From assembly GCF_018320785.1 (NCBI RefSeq), contig NW_024571694.1, positions 62,001-126,000 on the forward strand: a stretch of 64,000 bases of DNA, read 5' to 3'. Below are positions 50,501 through 59,600 of the stretch, in pieces. The DNA comes from Cheilinus undulatus. Its lineage: Eukaryota > Chordata > Actinopteri > Labriformes > Labridae. Numbering within the stretch: position 1 is the stretch's first letter; each line of letters starts with the position of its first letter. The notes below the pieces were generated by a model. That model did no database searches. It was not told the origin of the DNA and saw only the letters and a program-made list of their open reading frames with translations. The translations under genes and the position numbers were made by a program.

Positions 50501-52878
50501 AAGATAATCATGATCTTATGAAGAAGATTGAAAACATTGTATGTGAGAAGGAGGGAAACTTCCTCACCTTCACTGAAGAGTCCACAAGACCAAAGTCTGA
50601 ACTCAACAAACCAGCTTTAAACCTGGTTCTGTGTGGGAGAGAGGGATCCGGAAAGACTTCAGCAGCAAAGGTCATTTTAGGTCAGACAGGTCTTAATCCA
50701 GTCTCCAGCTCATCAGAGTGTGTTAAATATCAGGGAGAGGTTTGTGGACGTTGGGTTTCCCTGGTGGAGCTTCCTGCCTTGTATGAAAAACCTCTGGAGG
50801 AAGCGATGGAGGAGTCACTCAGATCTGTCTCACTCTGTGATCCTGAAGGTGTCCACGCCTTCATCCTGGTCCTACCTGTGGGTCCACTCACTGATGAGGA
50901 CAAGGGAGAGTTAGAGGCCATCCAGAACACATTTGGGTCTAAAGTCAATGATTTCACTATGATCCTGTTCATGTCAGAGTCAGATCCCAAAGATCCAGCT
51001 GTAGTTAACTTTGTAGAAAAAAGCAAGGAAATCACAGAAATCATTCAGAGCTTTGGAGGGAGATCTTTTGTTCTCAACATCAAGGACAACCAGCAGATCC
51101 CAGAGCTGTTGCAGATGCTGGAAAAGATGACGACTGGAGAATCCAGATGCTTCACCAAAGACACATTCACTCAGTCTCAGATGGAGAAAATTGTCCGACT
51201 TCAAACTGAGCTGCAGGATGTGAAACAGAGGAGGGTGAGGGAAGCTGATAATGACACCCAGAGCAGAGAATGTCTCAGGATAGTTCTGATTGGAAGGACT
51301 GGCAGTGGAAAAAGTGCGACAGGAAACAACATTTTGGGAAAAGATTGTTTTTACTCTGATTCCAGCTCAAAGTCTGTGACCAAGGCTTGTGAAAAAGCAA
51401 CTGGAGAGATTGATGGTCAGCCTGTGGTTGTGGTTGACACCCCCGATTTGTTTGACACAGCTCTGTCTGATGAGGATGTTCAGCAGGAGCTTGGGAAATG
51501 CATCAGCATGCTGGCTCCTGGACCTCATGTGTTCCTGCTAGTGCTGCAGATCGGCCGCTTCACTAAGGAGGAAAAAGACTCAGTGGAACTGATCCAAAAA
51601 TATTTTGGAAAGCATGCAGCAGATTTCATCCTTGTTGTATTCACCAGAGGTGATGATCTCCGTCAGTCAACTGAGAGTTACTTAGAGGACTCTGATGACG
51701 TATTGAAAAAACTGATCCACGACTGTGGAGGAAGATACCAGGTCTTCAATAACAAGAACCAGACAGACCGCACACAAGTCAGAGAGTTACTGACTAAAGC
51801 AAACAAAATGCTTGAAGACAATGGCGGCAGCTTCTACACATCTGATATGTTCCAAGAGGCTGAGGCGGCGATAGAGGAAGAAGTGGAGAGGATCCTGGAA
51901 GAAAAAGAAGAAGAAATGCAGAGACAGAAAGAGGAGCTTCAGAGAAAACATGAAGAAGAAATGGAAGAAATGAAGAAAAGAATGGAGAAACAGAGGAAAG
52001 AAAGTGAACAGCAGAGAGAGAAACAACTCAGAGAAATGGAGGGAAAAATCAACAAGGAGCGAGAAAAGAGGAAGAAAGAGCAGGAAAAGAGAGAAGAGGA
52101 GGACAGGAAGAGAAAAAGGCAGGATGAACTTAAACAGAAAGAGTGGGAGGACAAACTTGAAAACCTGGAGAGAAAAATAAAGTTAGAATCAGAGGAAAAA
52201 GAAACCATTGATAAAAAGTGGGAACAGAGCAGAAAAGAGCTGAGAAAACAGCAAGAGGACTGGGAGAGGGAAAGAACTGAATGGTGGAGACAGAGAAGGC
52301 TTGAAAATGAGAAAATACGACATGAAGAACAGTTAAAAATTAAAAAGCTTCAAGAGGAGTATGATCAGGAAAGAGAAAAAGTTGAGAAAAAGAGAAGAGA
52401 GGACGACCAAAGACGAAGAGAACAGGAGGAGAAGGAGAGAAGAGAACTAGAGGAAAACTATAAGAAAAAAATGGAGGACATGAAGAAGAGGAATGAAGAG
52501 GAGGCCAGAAAACAAGCTGAAGAATTCAATGAGTTCAGAAAAAATTACGACAAAGACTATAATGAACTAGAAGAGAAACGCATGAAGGAAATGCGTAAAT
52601 TGAAGAAAAAGCATGAGAGACAACTGTATGAGGAAGAGAGGAGACATAAGAAACAGTACAGGCTGTTACAAGAAGAAAGAGAGGATCTGAGGAAAAAGCA
52701 TGAGCAAGAAATGAAAGAAAAGGAGGATCTGAAGCAAAAGCATGAGCAAGATATAAAAGAAAAGGAGGACCTGAGGAAAAAGCTGTGGAGGTATCATGTT
52801 TTGCATATAAGTATATTACTAATATACTCACTTATTTATATATATACTACTACAGAGCTGTCCTTGGGTAACCTCTGA
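40303..52878 (+). CDS. Multi-domain GTPase IMAP family gene (GIMAP8-like), five coding exons
   Basis: GIMAPs are AIG1-type GTPases that act on membranes, in vertebrates mainly in lymphocyte survival. Proposed exons: 40303-40321, 42175-42228, 42720-43364, 43467-43517 and 50063-52878. All junctions have GT and AG and all are phase 1; the sum is 3585 bases, or 1194 residues plus stop. The start MATAAE follows a possible 5' UTR acceptor at 40222. Domains: AIG1-1 about 28-205 and AIG1-2 about 260-420 (both without a P-loop lysine), AIG1-3 about 441-624 (GREGSGKT) and AIG1-4 about 661-864 ([18 protein letters not shown]). A charged helix follows at about 865-1160, then a hydrophobic anchor at 1169-1184. 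Introns 1 and 4 are filled with transposons. The first domain could instead belong to a separate gene, but the phase match argues for one. Confidence 0.8.
40390..42060 (+). pseudogene. Tc1-like element with transposase relic in GIMAP intron 1
   Basis: The left end, caggtgcatctcaaaaaatg, is matched by ttttttgatgcatct at the right. The transposase is read from about 40860 ([15 protein letters not shown]) through [16 protein letters not shown] and FSDETL to [20 protein letters not shown] at about 41550-41610, with many stops and shifts. A SINE has inserted near its left end. Confidence 0.8.
40441..40632 (-). mobile_element. tRNA-derived SINE with target duplication
   Basis: On the minus strand it starts ggtgcgccggtggttgagtgg (box A-like) and has ggtttgggtcc (box B-like) about 40 bases on, a central body, and an A-rich 3' end seen as poly-T at 40440-40457. 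tttttcctgtgattt occurs on both sides (about 40427 and 40633). A diverged relative lies at 62063-62235. Confidence 0.85.
42305..42332. repeat. (AAT)n microsatellite in GIMAP intron 2
   Basis: Nine or so uninterrupted aat units. Confidence 0.95.
42720..43364 (+). CDS. GIMAP exon 3: degenerate first AIG1 domain
   Basis: After the acceptor tttttcaacag the frame reads [20 protein letters not shown]: the G1 position has no GKS. The G3-like block is LINTPDLM, and the conserved box [21 protein letters not shown] is clear. The G4 position reads STPGDE instead of TRxD, so nucleotide binding is unlikely. The family's [17 protein letters not shown] stretch follows. The donor is gctg|gtaagt. Confidence 0.85.
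44280..45120 (+). pseudogene. Degenerate LINE reverse-transcriptase relic
   Basis: Around 44878-44905 the plus strand reads [11 protein letters not shown], the PGPDG block that opens many LINE RT domains. [31 protein letters not shown] sequence follows, equivalent to the block before the RT fingers, with stops. The L1-type 3' end at 44485-44745 is nested inside. The clade cannot be fixed. Confidence 0.5.
44485..44745 (+). mobile_element. L1-type LINE 3' end with poly(A) and target duplication
   Basis: aagatccagtagaat at 44476-44490 is repeated as aagatccagcagaat after the A-tail at about 44746-44760. Before the tail is aaatgaaaataaaaaatttg, in the style of L1 3' ends. A T24-26 run sits near 44530-44553. 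No ORF remains. The family call is tentative; the retroposition signature is clear. Confidence 0.65.
45488..45686 (-). mobile_element. tRNA-derived SINE with L2-type 3' tail
   Basis: On the minus strand: gggcagctagatagctcagtgg (box A) and gggttcaaacg (box B), a linker with ccctcaggcaaggtcctt, then ttgctttggacaaaagtgtctgccaaatgac. The last block closely matches the 3' tail of the L2 LINE at 61129-61161, the usual arrangement for a SINE mobilised by L2. Confidence 0.85.
45670..46330. repeat. Unnamed interspersed repeat with internal tandem halves (copy 2)
   Basis: It shares with 31560-32300 the ordered words gcagttttgt, gaactcaacaacatttctttatt, agcaacactgaaagctt, cagaaaaggtgtttt, and then ggcccgtcatgaatatgacagacagaatgttc. 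It is best preserved in its second half. No known protein matches the small frames at 46016-46390. Confidence 0.6.
46797..47646 (-). pseudogene. Tc1-like transposase relic in GIMAP intron 4
   Basis: On the minus strand: an N-terminal HTH region ([13 protein letters not shown] to [19 protein letters not shown]), several shifts between 47290 and 47450, then [31 protein letters not shown] (first D), [18 protein letters not shown] and [13 protein letters not shown] (second D), up to [12 protein letters not shown]. It breaks off just before the DLNPIEH block with the third catalytic residue, so it is truncated as well as shifted. Confidence 0.9.
47800..49240. mobile_element. hAT-like / MITE relics
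   Basis: The left words are ggcgttaatctgctacgttaa and ttatcgcatgttaatt; the right words are ttaatctagattaatctaga and aattaatctatgcccagc, both of the attaatc type seen at fish hAT ends. A second MITE end, cctaatgtgaaagcacccta, lies at 48671-48690. No transposase frame is readable. Confidence 0.4.
49240..49570. repeat. Unnamed interspersed repeat (copy 3)
   Basis: It carries gccagttttatcagaaca, cttcattaaaagaagaacaa and gattggcccataaagttgtg, as in 31560-32300 and 45670-46330. It is shorter, with only one of the internal units. Confidence 0.55.
49580..49712. mobile_element. Tc1-like 3' terminal fragment
   Basis: gcatgcctaggtgcttgatt, tggaagtgattggaacacc and the end gaatacttttggcaatatgg are the terminal region of a common fish Tc1 family. 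It has no coding sequence. Confidence 0.65.
50063..52878 (+). CDS. GIMAP last exon: three AIG1 domains, charged helix, anchor
   Basis: The acceptor is gtgttgattacag. AIG1-2 has [16 protein letters not shown], with no proper P-loop, but keeps [24 protein letters not shown]1-3 starts at about 50614 with [21 protein letters not shown]1-4 starts at about 51274 with [20 protein letters not shown], then [10 protein letters not shown], the box [17 protein letters not shown] and VVFTRGDDL. From about 51870 the sequence is Glu/Lys/Arg-rich helix. At 52680-52784 lie about 2.5 copies of the 42-bp unit that fills 1-9716. The last 31 residues hold the hydrophobic segment and end at TGA 52876-52878. Confidence 0.93.
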
Positions 52879-53051
52879 TCAAGTTAGGTTTTGTTAGGTT
52901 TTGAGAAAGGATGTTGTGGATGTCCAAAGAGGGCAGTGTTTACTGACCAGTATGAGTGTTTAGTGTGATAAGTGGGGCCAAAACAATATCTGGACTCCTA
53001 ACTGTTCAGTTTCAGGAGACTACGATGGAATAACAGGAAATGTTTTGTAAG

Positions 53052-53169
53052 AGACAAGCTGAAGAAAAAGCATGATGAAGGACTTAAAGAAAAAGAGGAT
53101 CTGAAGAAAAAGCGTGAGCAAGAAATAAATGAACTTAGAAAAAATACCAAAAAATGTATCATCCTCTGA
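53052..53169 (+). other. Candidate alternative C-terminal exon of the GIMAP gene
   Basis: A donor after tggag at 52790 (gtatca) joined to an acceptor AG at 53050-53051 would skip the anchor-coding 261 bases. The frame would then continue through KLKKKHDEGLKEKEDL and KKKREQEINELRKN to TGA 53167-53169. Both paralogues keep this frame open. The acceptor is weak, so use in vivo is inference. Confidence 0.4.
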
Positions 53170-54221
53170 TCTCTTCAACTCTTGATCATTTAAAGACAGA
53201 AGAAGATGTTTCTTAATGATTTAATGATAATAGTCATATAGGATGTTAAGATGCTTAAAGTGTTGAATGAGGCCACAAAATGACTTTGACATCGATAAAA
53301 ACAGTGTCTCTGTCCTTGCAAATACATTTTCCTCCAAACATTCATGGGAGACAAAGTTACAACAACTAAGCTAATCTTCAGTTATGTGACTGATGTGGAA
53401 GCCTGGAGGGCAAAAAGAGTTGAGGAAAGTGGCAGCTTTCATTGAATTCTCCATGAAGCTGCTGAAGGGCTTTTTAAAAAATTCTATCTCTTCAAAACAA
53501 CATGTTTACACTTAATGTCAACATTAGAAAAGAAGATATTAAGATAAACTATTTTTGGACACTTGTGACCCTCATACAGCACCCTGGACATTAATGCTAT
53601 TGCTATAAACAGTAATGCACCCACCAGACCTTCACAACAGTGAAGTTTTTACTAATATTTAGTGGAGAATCCTTTCTCTAACACTGTTAACAGGATGAAA
53701 ACCTACAAAAGTAAAGACTGCTTTTTGTATTTTCAGTGTTGCTGGGTTGCAATACTGCAGTTTGGGAAGTGAAGAGCAAATAATTCATAATCATTAAAAA
53801 AATAATGTTTATTAACTGGCATTGATAGTTATTGTTGGTTGAAAACCATTTTAGGATCTTGTTGGCTATGAGGTTGTCAAACTATTTGAATGTTTTTTTG
53901 TTTGTTTGTTTGCAGCAAAGTATTTCTAAACACTTTTAAATCAGTATCATTAGTTTAATATTTTCTGTTTGCATGTTTGAATATTCAGTGATCAAACCAA
54001 AACATACTATTGGGCTTGTTGCCACAAGAGGATGCTTTTGTATATGAACTGTCTTGTTCCTGCCCAGAAGTGACCACTCCATCTCAGATCAGTTTGAGTG
54101 AACATCATCCACAAGGTTGTCATCCCTGTTATTATTGTATCAGTATGTGATTTTATGTTGATCATTGTTTTAATCTCAATTTGGTATTTTTAATCATTGT
54201 TTTTATTTTTCAGTTTTCCTA

Positions 54222-54227
54222 AATAAA
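54222..54227 (+). promoter_or_regulatory. Candidate poly(A) signal of the GIMAP gene
   Basis: AATAAA, conserved with its surroundings in the paralogous flank (15447-15452), about 1.35 kb after the stop codon. Confidence 0.35.
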
Positions 54228-54499
54228 TGTTTAGAAAGGACAGCGTTTCTCCTGAGTCCTGACTGACAGCTAACACACTGGCAGTGACACTGGAGTTCAG
54301 TGTTCACCAACTCTGATTTGTGGTAACACCACAAGTGTTTACACTGTTCTATAAAGACAAGGGGAGGAAGCATTAAAACTTCCACAATGAGTGTAGCAGG
54401 TCGCTAACAGCTAGCCACATTTGGTTTGTTTACTCTGAAGGTGTTTGACTGTTAGATTTGAAGTGTTAAGAGTGGAGACTGGTGGTTGAATGATTCTGT

Positions 54500-56520
54500 T
54501 AGTGCAGTGGTTCCCATACTTTTCTGCTGGGCCCCCCTTTAGCAGATTAACCCCTCACCATACACATCCGCATAAAAACATATGTAAACAAAAAAACAGT
54601 CTGTCACGATTTTCTGCTATCAAATTCCTATTATGTTTGAATTTACTGGAGCATAAAACCTAAAAATTTGTAAAATTAACAACCATTGATTTAAAGATTT
54701 TTAAATATCTGACTCTAAAGACATTTTTCAAGAGTTCTACTTCCTGTCCTGCTTTTATTTCACTGACATCTGATGGCTTGTTTTGTACTACAGATCTCCT
54801 CTGGTCCTGGGTGAAGTAGAGAGAATAGTACTCTGTTTATTTTAAATATGTAGCTTTTCTGTATTTTGTCTTGATTGAGGCAACAGCAGAAAAAACATCT
54901 CCCACTGCAGCGGGGACTTCTATTCCACTCCAATCCAAAATGCAGAAAATGTCTTTGACTTGAACTACAACTGAAACGTTAAATCTGAGGTGACATCAAT
55001 AAACTGCTCTTCTTCTGCAGTGCTGCAGTCACCTGCTGATGTTGTTAGCTGTGCTGTGCCCACAAAAAATATTTAATCTGTCATTATTTCTCATGAGTGG
55101 GTGCTTACATTTCCAAAATTGAATAAGATTATAAATATCTTTCTAAGTCTTTTTAATATTGTGCTGTCTTTAAAGTTGAAAGAAAGAGTGAAGGACAGTT
55201 CTCTTTATCCATCTGAAAAAATATATTGTTATTTTTTCCAGTGTATGCATCGTACTTCCATGCATTCCATACATTTGCAGATTATAGAGTAGAATGGCTT
55301 TTATAATATAGATGATGTCCTATGTTCTATAAAGACAACCTTATATTAGGTAAAGGCTTTGGGTATGAAACCTACATCTGTAGTTAATGTTTTAACTTAA
55401 GTTTGGGAGGAGCTCACACCAAAACCACACCTTCAATCACCTGACAAGCCTACTGAAATGCAGCCATCCCACTTCACTCTGTTTGAGATTTTTCAACCCC
55501 CCCCCCCCCTTTCTATAACTGATTAACCACATGTTTCGTCTGTGGCCCAACCAATGTCTCATGTAATTCTGGGTACAGTCTGGGTTTAGACTCGCTCAGG
55601 CAGAATGACGTCTGAGAATAAACCCCATCCTGAGTCTCCCTCTACCGAGCCTTCATTGCATCTCCCAGACTAGCCAAACTACATATTCACATACCTCATC
55701 ATTCATAACAACAAACAGTCTAACAGTACATTCTTGTATGCTGGATCAAAAATGCATGGCGGATGTTTGTGACAAAGAAATGTCTTGAAAATCAACATAT
55801 TTTTCAGCCAAGTCTGCCTCTTGATATGGTGTAGATGTGATGCATCTCAGAAGATCCCCACTGGACAAGTAAGGAGTAACTAAGAACACCTTTACTGGTA
55901 AAGCGATCCACTGAAAACTGATTTTTTTCATTTTCAGCATTATTTGCATCAAAATTACAGCGATCTGATACTTTTTAGTTTATGCGTTCAATCATGTGTA
56001 GGCATCAAGCTAACAAAGGAACCTATCCCAGGCCATCAGTGAGAAACAGCGCCCTCTCTGGTGAATAATACACCAGCCATCACTGGTTGTAAGATCATAC
56101 TTGAGGGACAGGATGAGCTAAAAAGAAGGGAAGGGTTAGGAAAGTTAGCAGTTTACATATTTATCATGCTAACTTTGATACTAATTTGGATGCAAAATAG
56201 TTTAACTGTTAAGCTTGCCTGTTTGTGGCAGAAAAACACTGAAAAGGTTTTTGCTGTTTGTTAAAAATTCCATGACTTCTTTACTTAAGATGTAAATAAA
56301 GCTTTTCTGCATGCTAGTAGTGCTACCAGCTGATCAGTTTGCTGAGTTTGAAATATAACTTTGAGGCTTAAGTTGAAGTCTAAACATATGTCACCTTTAG
56401 GCTAAGCTAGGCTAACTAACTAGGTTTACAGCTCCAGATCAGACGGTCTCACAGAATTAGTTTTTAAGTTTCCATCCAAAGCATTCTAAAGTGACATTTC
56501 TTATACAGTCAGACATAAAT
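54500..56520. other. Intergenic between the GIMAP and nudt18 genes
   Basis: A repeat-like block begins at about 54505 (agtggttcccatacttttctg), and a C-run lies at about 55498-55510. The genes converge here. I see no other gene. Confidence 0.45.
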
Positions 56521-56677
56521 GTTAAGATTTATTGCTTTTTGATTACATTTAAACTCTTCAAACACTCTTGTTGATAAATAAATTATTTCAGAATAAAAGC
56601 TTTCATAAAGTATACAGTTATTATCTTCTTTTCACAATAAAAGTCCTCTTTGTGAGGGATGCAGAAACATTATTTGG

Positions 56678-59600
56678 TCAGTACAGGCTGTGGATGGGTA
56701 AGATCGATGTGTTTTTGGTCATTTCCAGCAGTTTCTCTTTCAGTGGTATTTTCCGGACTTCACACCACACGTATCGAGAGTTTTCTACAGGTGGAGGTTT
56801 TCCCGTCAGCTTCCACTCTATTTTCTCTCCATCCTCGTCGCGTTGGACGTAGTCGGGCACCAGAGCCACCAGCGTGTTGAAACACACGCCGTCCGTCTTC
56901 CCGTGCTGCCGGCCGTTGTGCTGCAGACTGAAGACGCCCAGTGTGTTGACGTCGTGGTCATAGTACGCTTTCGGCATGGCTTCCTGCACCACCATGTTGG
57001 CCGCCCAGGTCACTGCGTGGGTTTTTACCGCCGCTGCTGTGGGGAGGTGGGGCGTGGGGGCTACAGAGGAAGGAGGGAGATGGGTGAGTTCATAAATCTT
57101 TACGTAACATTAAAACAATAAGACATAAAGCTGACAGCCATGTGAGGATGATAAAACACATCAGAAACATGAAGATATTTTTTTTAATCTGCAGTCAGTT
57201 ACCTTTGATGACCAGGACCCAGATCTTCGCATCATTATGGGTAAAAACCAGGACGAGTCTCTGCACCACATGGCGGCAGCTCATATCCATAGGTAATGTG
57301 ACAGGATGCCAGGGTGTCTGATGGTACCTGAAAGCATCACAGCAGCCAGGGTCAGGTTTAGCATTCATCTCCATCAGTGTTGAGTTCATTGACTAAAACT
57401 ATGAATACAAATGTTAAGCCCAAACACACAATGGACCAGTGTGTTGCATCTTTAGATGCCCCTCAGTTGATGTCCCTAGCAAACACCAACAGCAGCGCAT
57501 CAACGGTCCAACTCTCCACCAACCACTGCTCGGCCAGGTGTTTGATACTAAAGCTGACAGCTTGTCAGGGGCTCACCTCCCCGCCTTATTGGTTAAGTGA
57601 ATAGGAGCAGTTGTATTTCACCAGCAGCTGAGACCTCCCATTTACTATACACCTTGGACAAAAGATGGCACTAAATTTATTTTTCTGTGCTCTTAAACAG
57701 ATCTGCTGCCACAGCAACCGAGATGGAGAGACTCCAGCCTCAGCCGGCCGCACCAAGACTAAAGCAGTGGTGTAAAGCACCACGTCTGGCCACACCAGTG
57801 AAGGTTTTTTCATAGAAAATAATGTGAGTGACTGTTTGGACGTACTTCAGACAGCGCTTGTGTGTTTAGGGCTTGATCGCCTTTATTCCATGAGAAAGAC
57901 TGGACTAAGACTAAGGTTGTATTCACACCTGATAGTCCAGGGACTTGGTCCGTTTTGGAATGGAAATTGCAACACTTTTGCACATTCCTATGGTTTGGTT
58001 CACATTTATGTTGCCCTTGGTCAAACAAACCAGACCATACGTTTGTGGCTTGTTCAAGAAAATCTATGCACTCTTAGGGTTTCTGCTTTTGCACTGGGGA
58101 ATTACAAGCAGCCAGTGAGGCAGTGAGCTAATCAGCATGTCGTTCTTTACATGAGACGAATAAGTAAGCACCAAAGACAAAGGCGAGCCAGTGAGAGACT
58201 ACGACATGTTGCAGTGGTTACGCAGACACCAAGCGAGGGACCGACTTGTATTGGAGTGTATTAAATTACATACATAAATCCATAATTCCTTACGCTTTAT
58301 GCTACTTCCTGCCTTTGGCTCACAAGTTGGGCCTCTTTGCTTTCGCAGCTCAAACGAACCGCACCAGGGATTGTTTGGAGGCGAACTGAGGCCCCTGCTT
58401 TTAACAGACCAGTGTCCGCTTGTTTGGTCCACACCAGAGTTTGTGTGAGCTTTCACACCACTCCAAACTAACTATCCAGGATAATGGAGCAGAGTTTGAC
58501 CAAACAGCTCTGGTGTGAATGTGCCCTAACAACACTCTGGCAAAAAGATTTAGTTTCCAACAAGACTATCACTGGACTGTTGGATGTTCAAAATCCATGA
58601 TATTTCTCCTGTGAGTATAATGTATGGCAGTGTTTTCATCAGTGTATTTTAATAAATGAAAGTAGTTTATAGATAAAGAAAAAATGTCAAGTCCATCAAT
58701 ATTTATCACAGATTAAAAAAAAAAAAAGTATTTATAGATCAGAACCCAAAGGGCAGGGCTCAGAGCGGCAGAGAGAAAATGGCGTAAATCCAAACAAACC
58801 ACTGACTTGAGTGCTTATCAGCAAAAACTGTCCTGTTTTACCTCTGCTCTAAAATCTGCTAAGAAGGCGTTCTATCAATCAAAGATCTGTGCTGCCACTG
58901 ATGCACGCAAACTCTTCTCTGCTTTTAACTCGCTCCTCTCTCCTTCAAACCCACAACCCTCCAGTATGTTGACTCCAGACATGTTCGCCTCCTATTTCAC
59001 TGACAAGGTTTCTGCCATCAGCAACCAATTCTCTGAGCCTGTCCAACTCAGTTTTCTGCCACCAGCTAGTGATGCATCACTTAGCTCATTCTCTCCACTA
59101 AGTGAGAGCGAGGTCACCAGGCTTCTGCTTGACTCTAAGCCCACAACCTGTCCCCTCGATCCGATACCATCACATCTCTTGCAGGCGATTGAGCCCACAA
59201 TCAGCCCTGCTGTGAGTTGTATCATTAACTCCTCTCTGTCCACAGGTGTTTTCCCAGCTGCTTTCAAGCAAGCGTGGGTTACACCACTGCTCAAAAAACC
59301 CACTCTCAACCCAGCCCTGGTTGAAAATTACAGGCCGGTCTCACTTCTCCCATTCCTATCAAAAATACTGGAGCGCACAGTCTTCAACCAGCTCTCAGAA
59401 CACTTGCAGAACAATGATCTACTTGATCAGAATCAGTCTGGCTTTAGGCGGGCCACTCTACTGAAACTGCACTTTGTCAGTAACGGATTCACTTCGCTTG
59501 GCCAGAGCAGCTGGTCAGTCCTCAGTTCTCTTACTGCTGGATCTGTCTGCTGCCTTTGACACAGTAAACCACCAAATCCTCCTCTCCACACTCTCTTCAC

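Larger units (their letters stand above)
52785..54495 (+). repeat. Copy 2 of the duplicated 3' flank
   Basis: Uninterrupted version of the flank seen at 9717-15725. It keeps one diverged copy of the target (acttgtgaccctc near 53561) at which the Penelope-like element entered copy 1. Confidence 0.88.

Noticed and set aside
51787..52208. Minus-strand open frames opposite the GIMAP helix region
   Set aside because: Ser/Phe/Leu-rich shadows of the Glu/Lys-rich coding strand.
56843..57121. Plus-strand 92-residue frame
   Set aside because: Antisense to the last nudt18 exon, whose splice sites and family match are clear.
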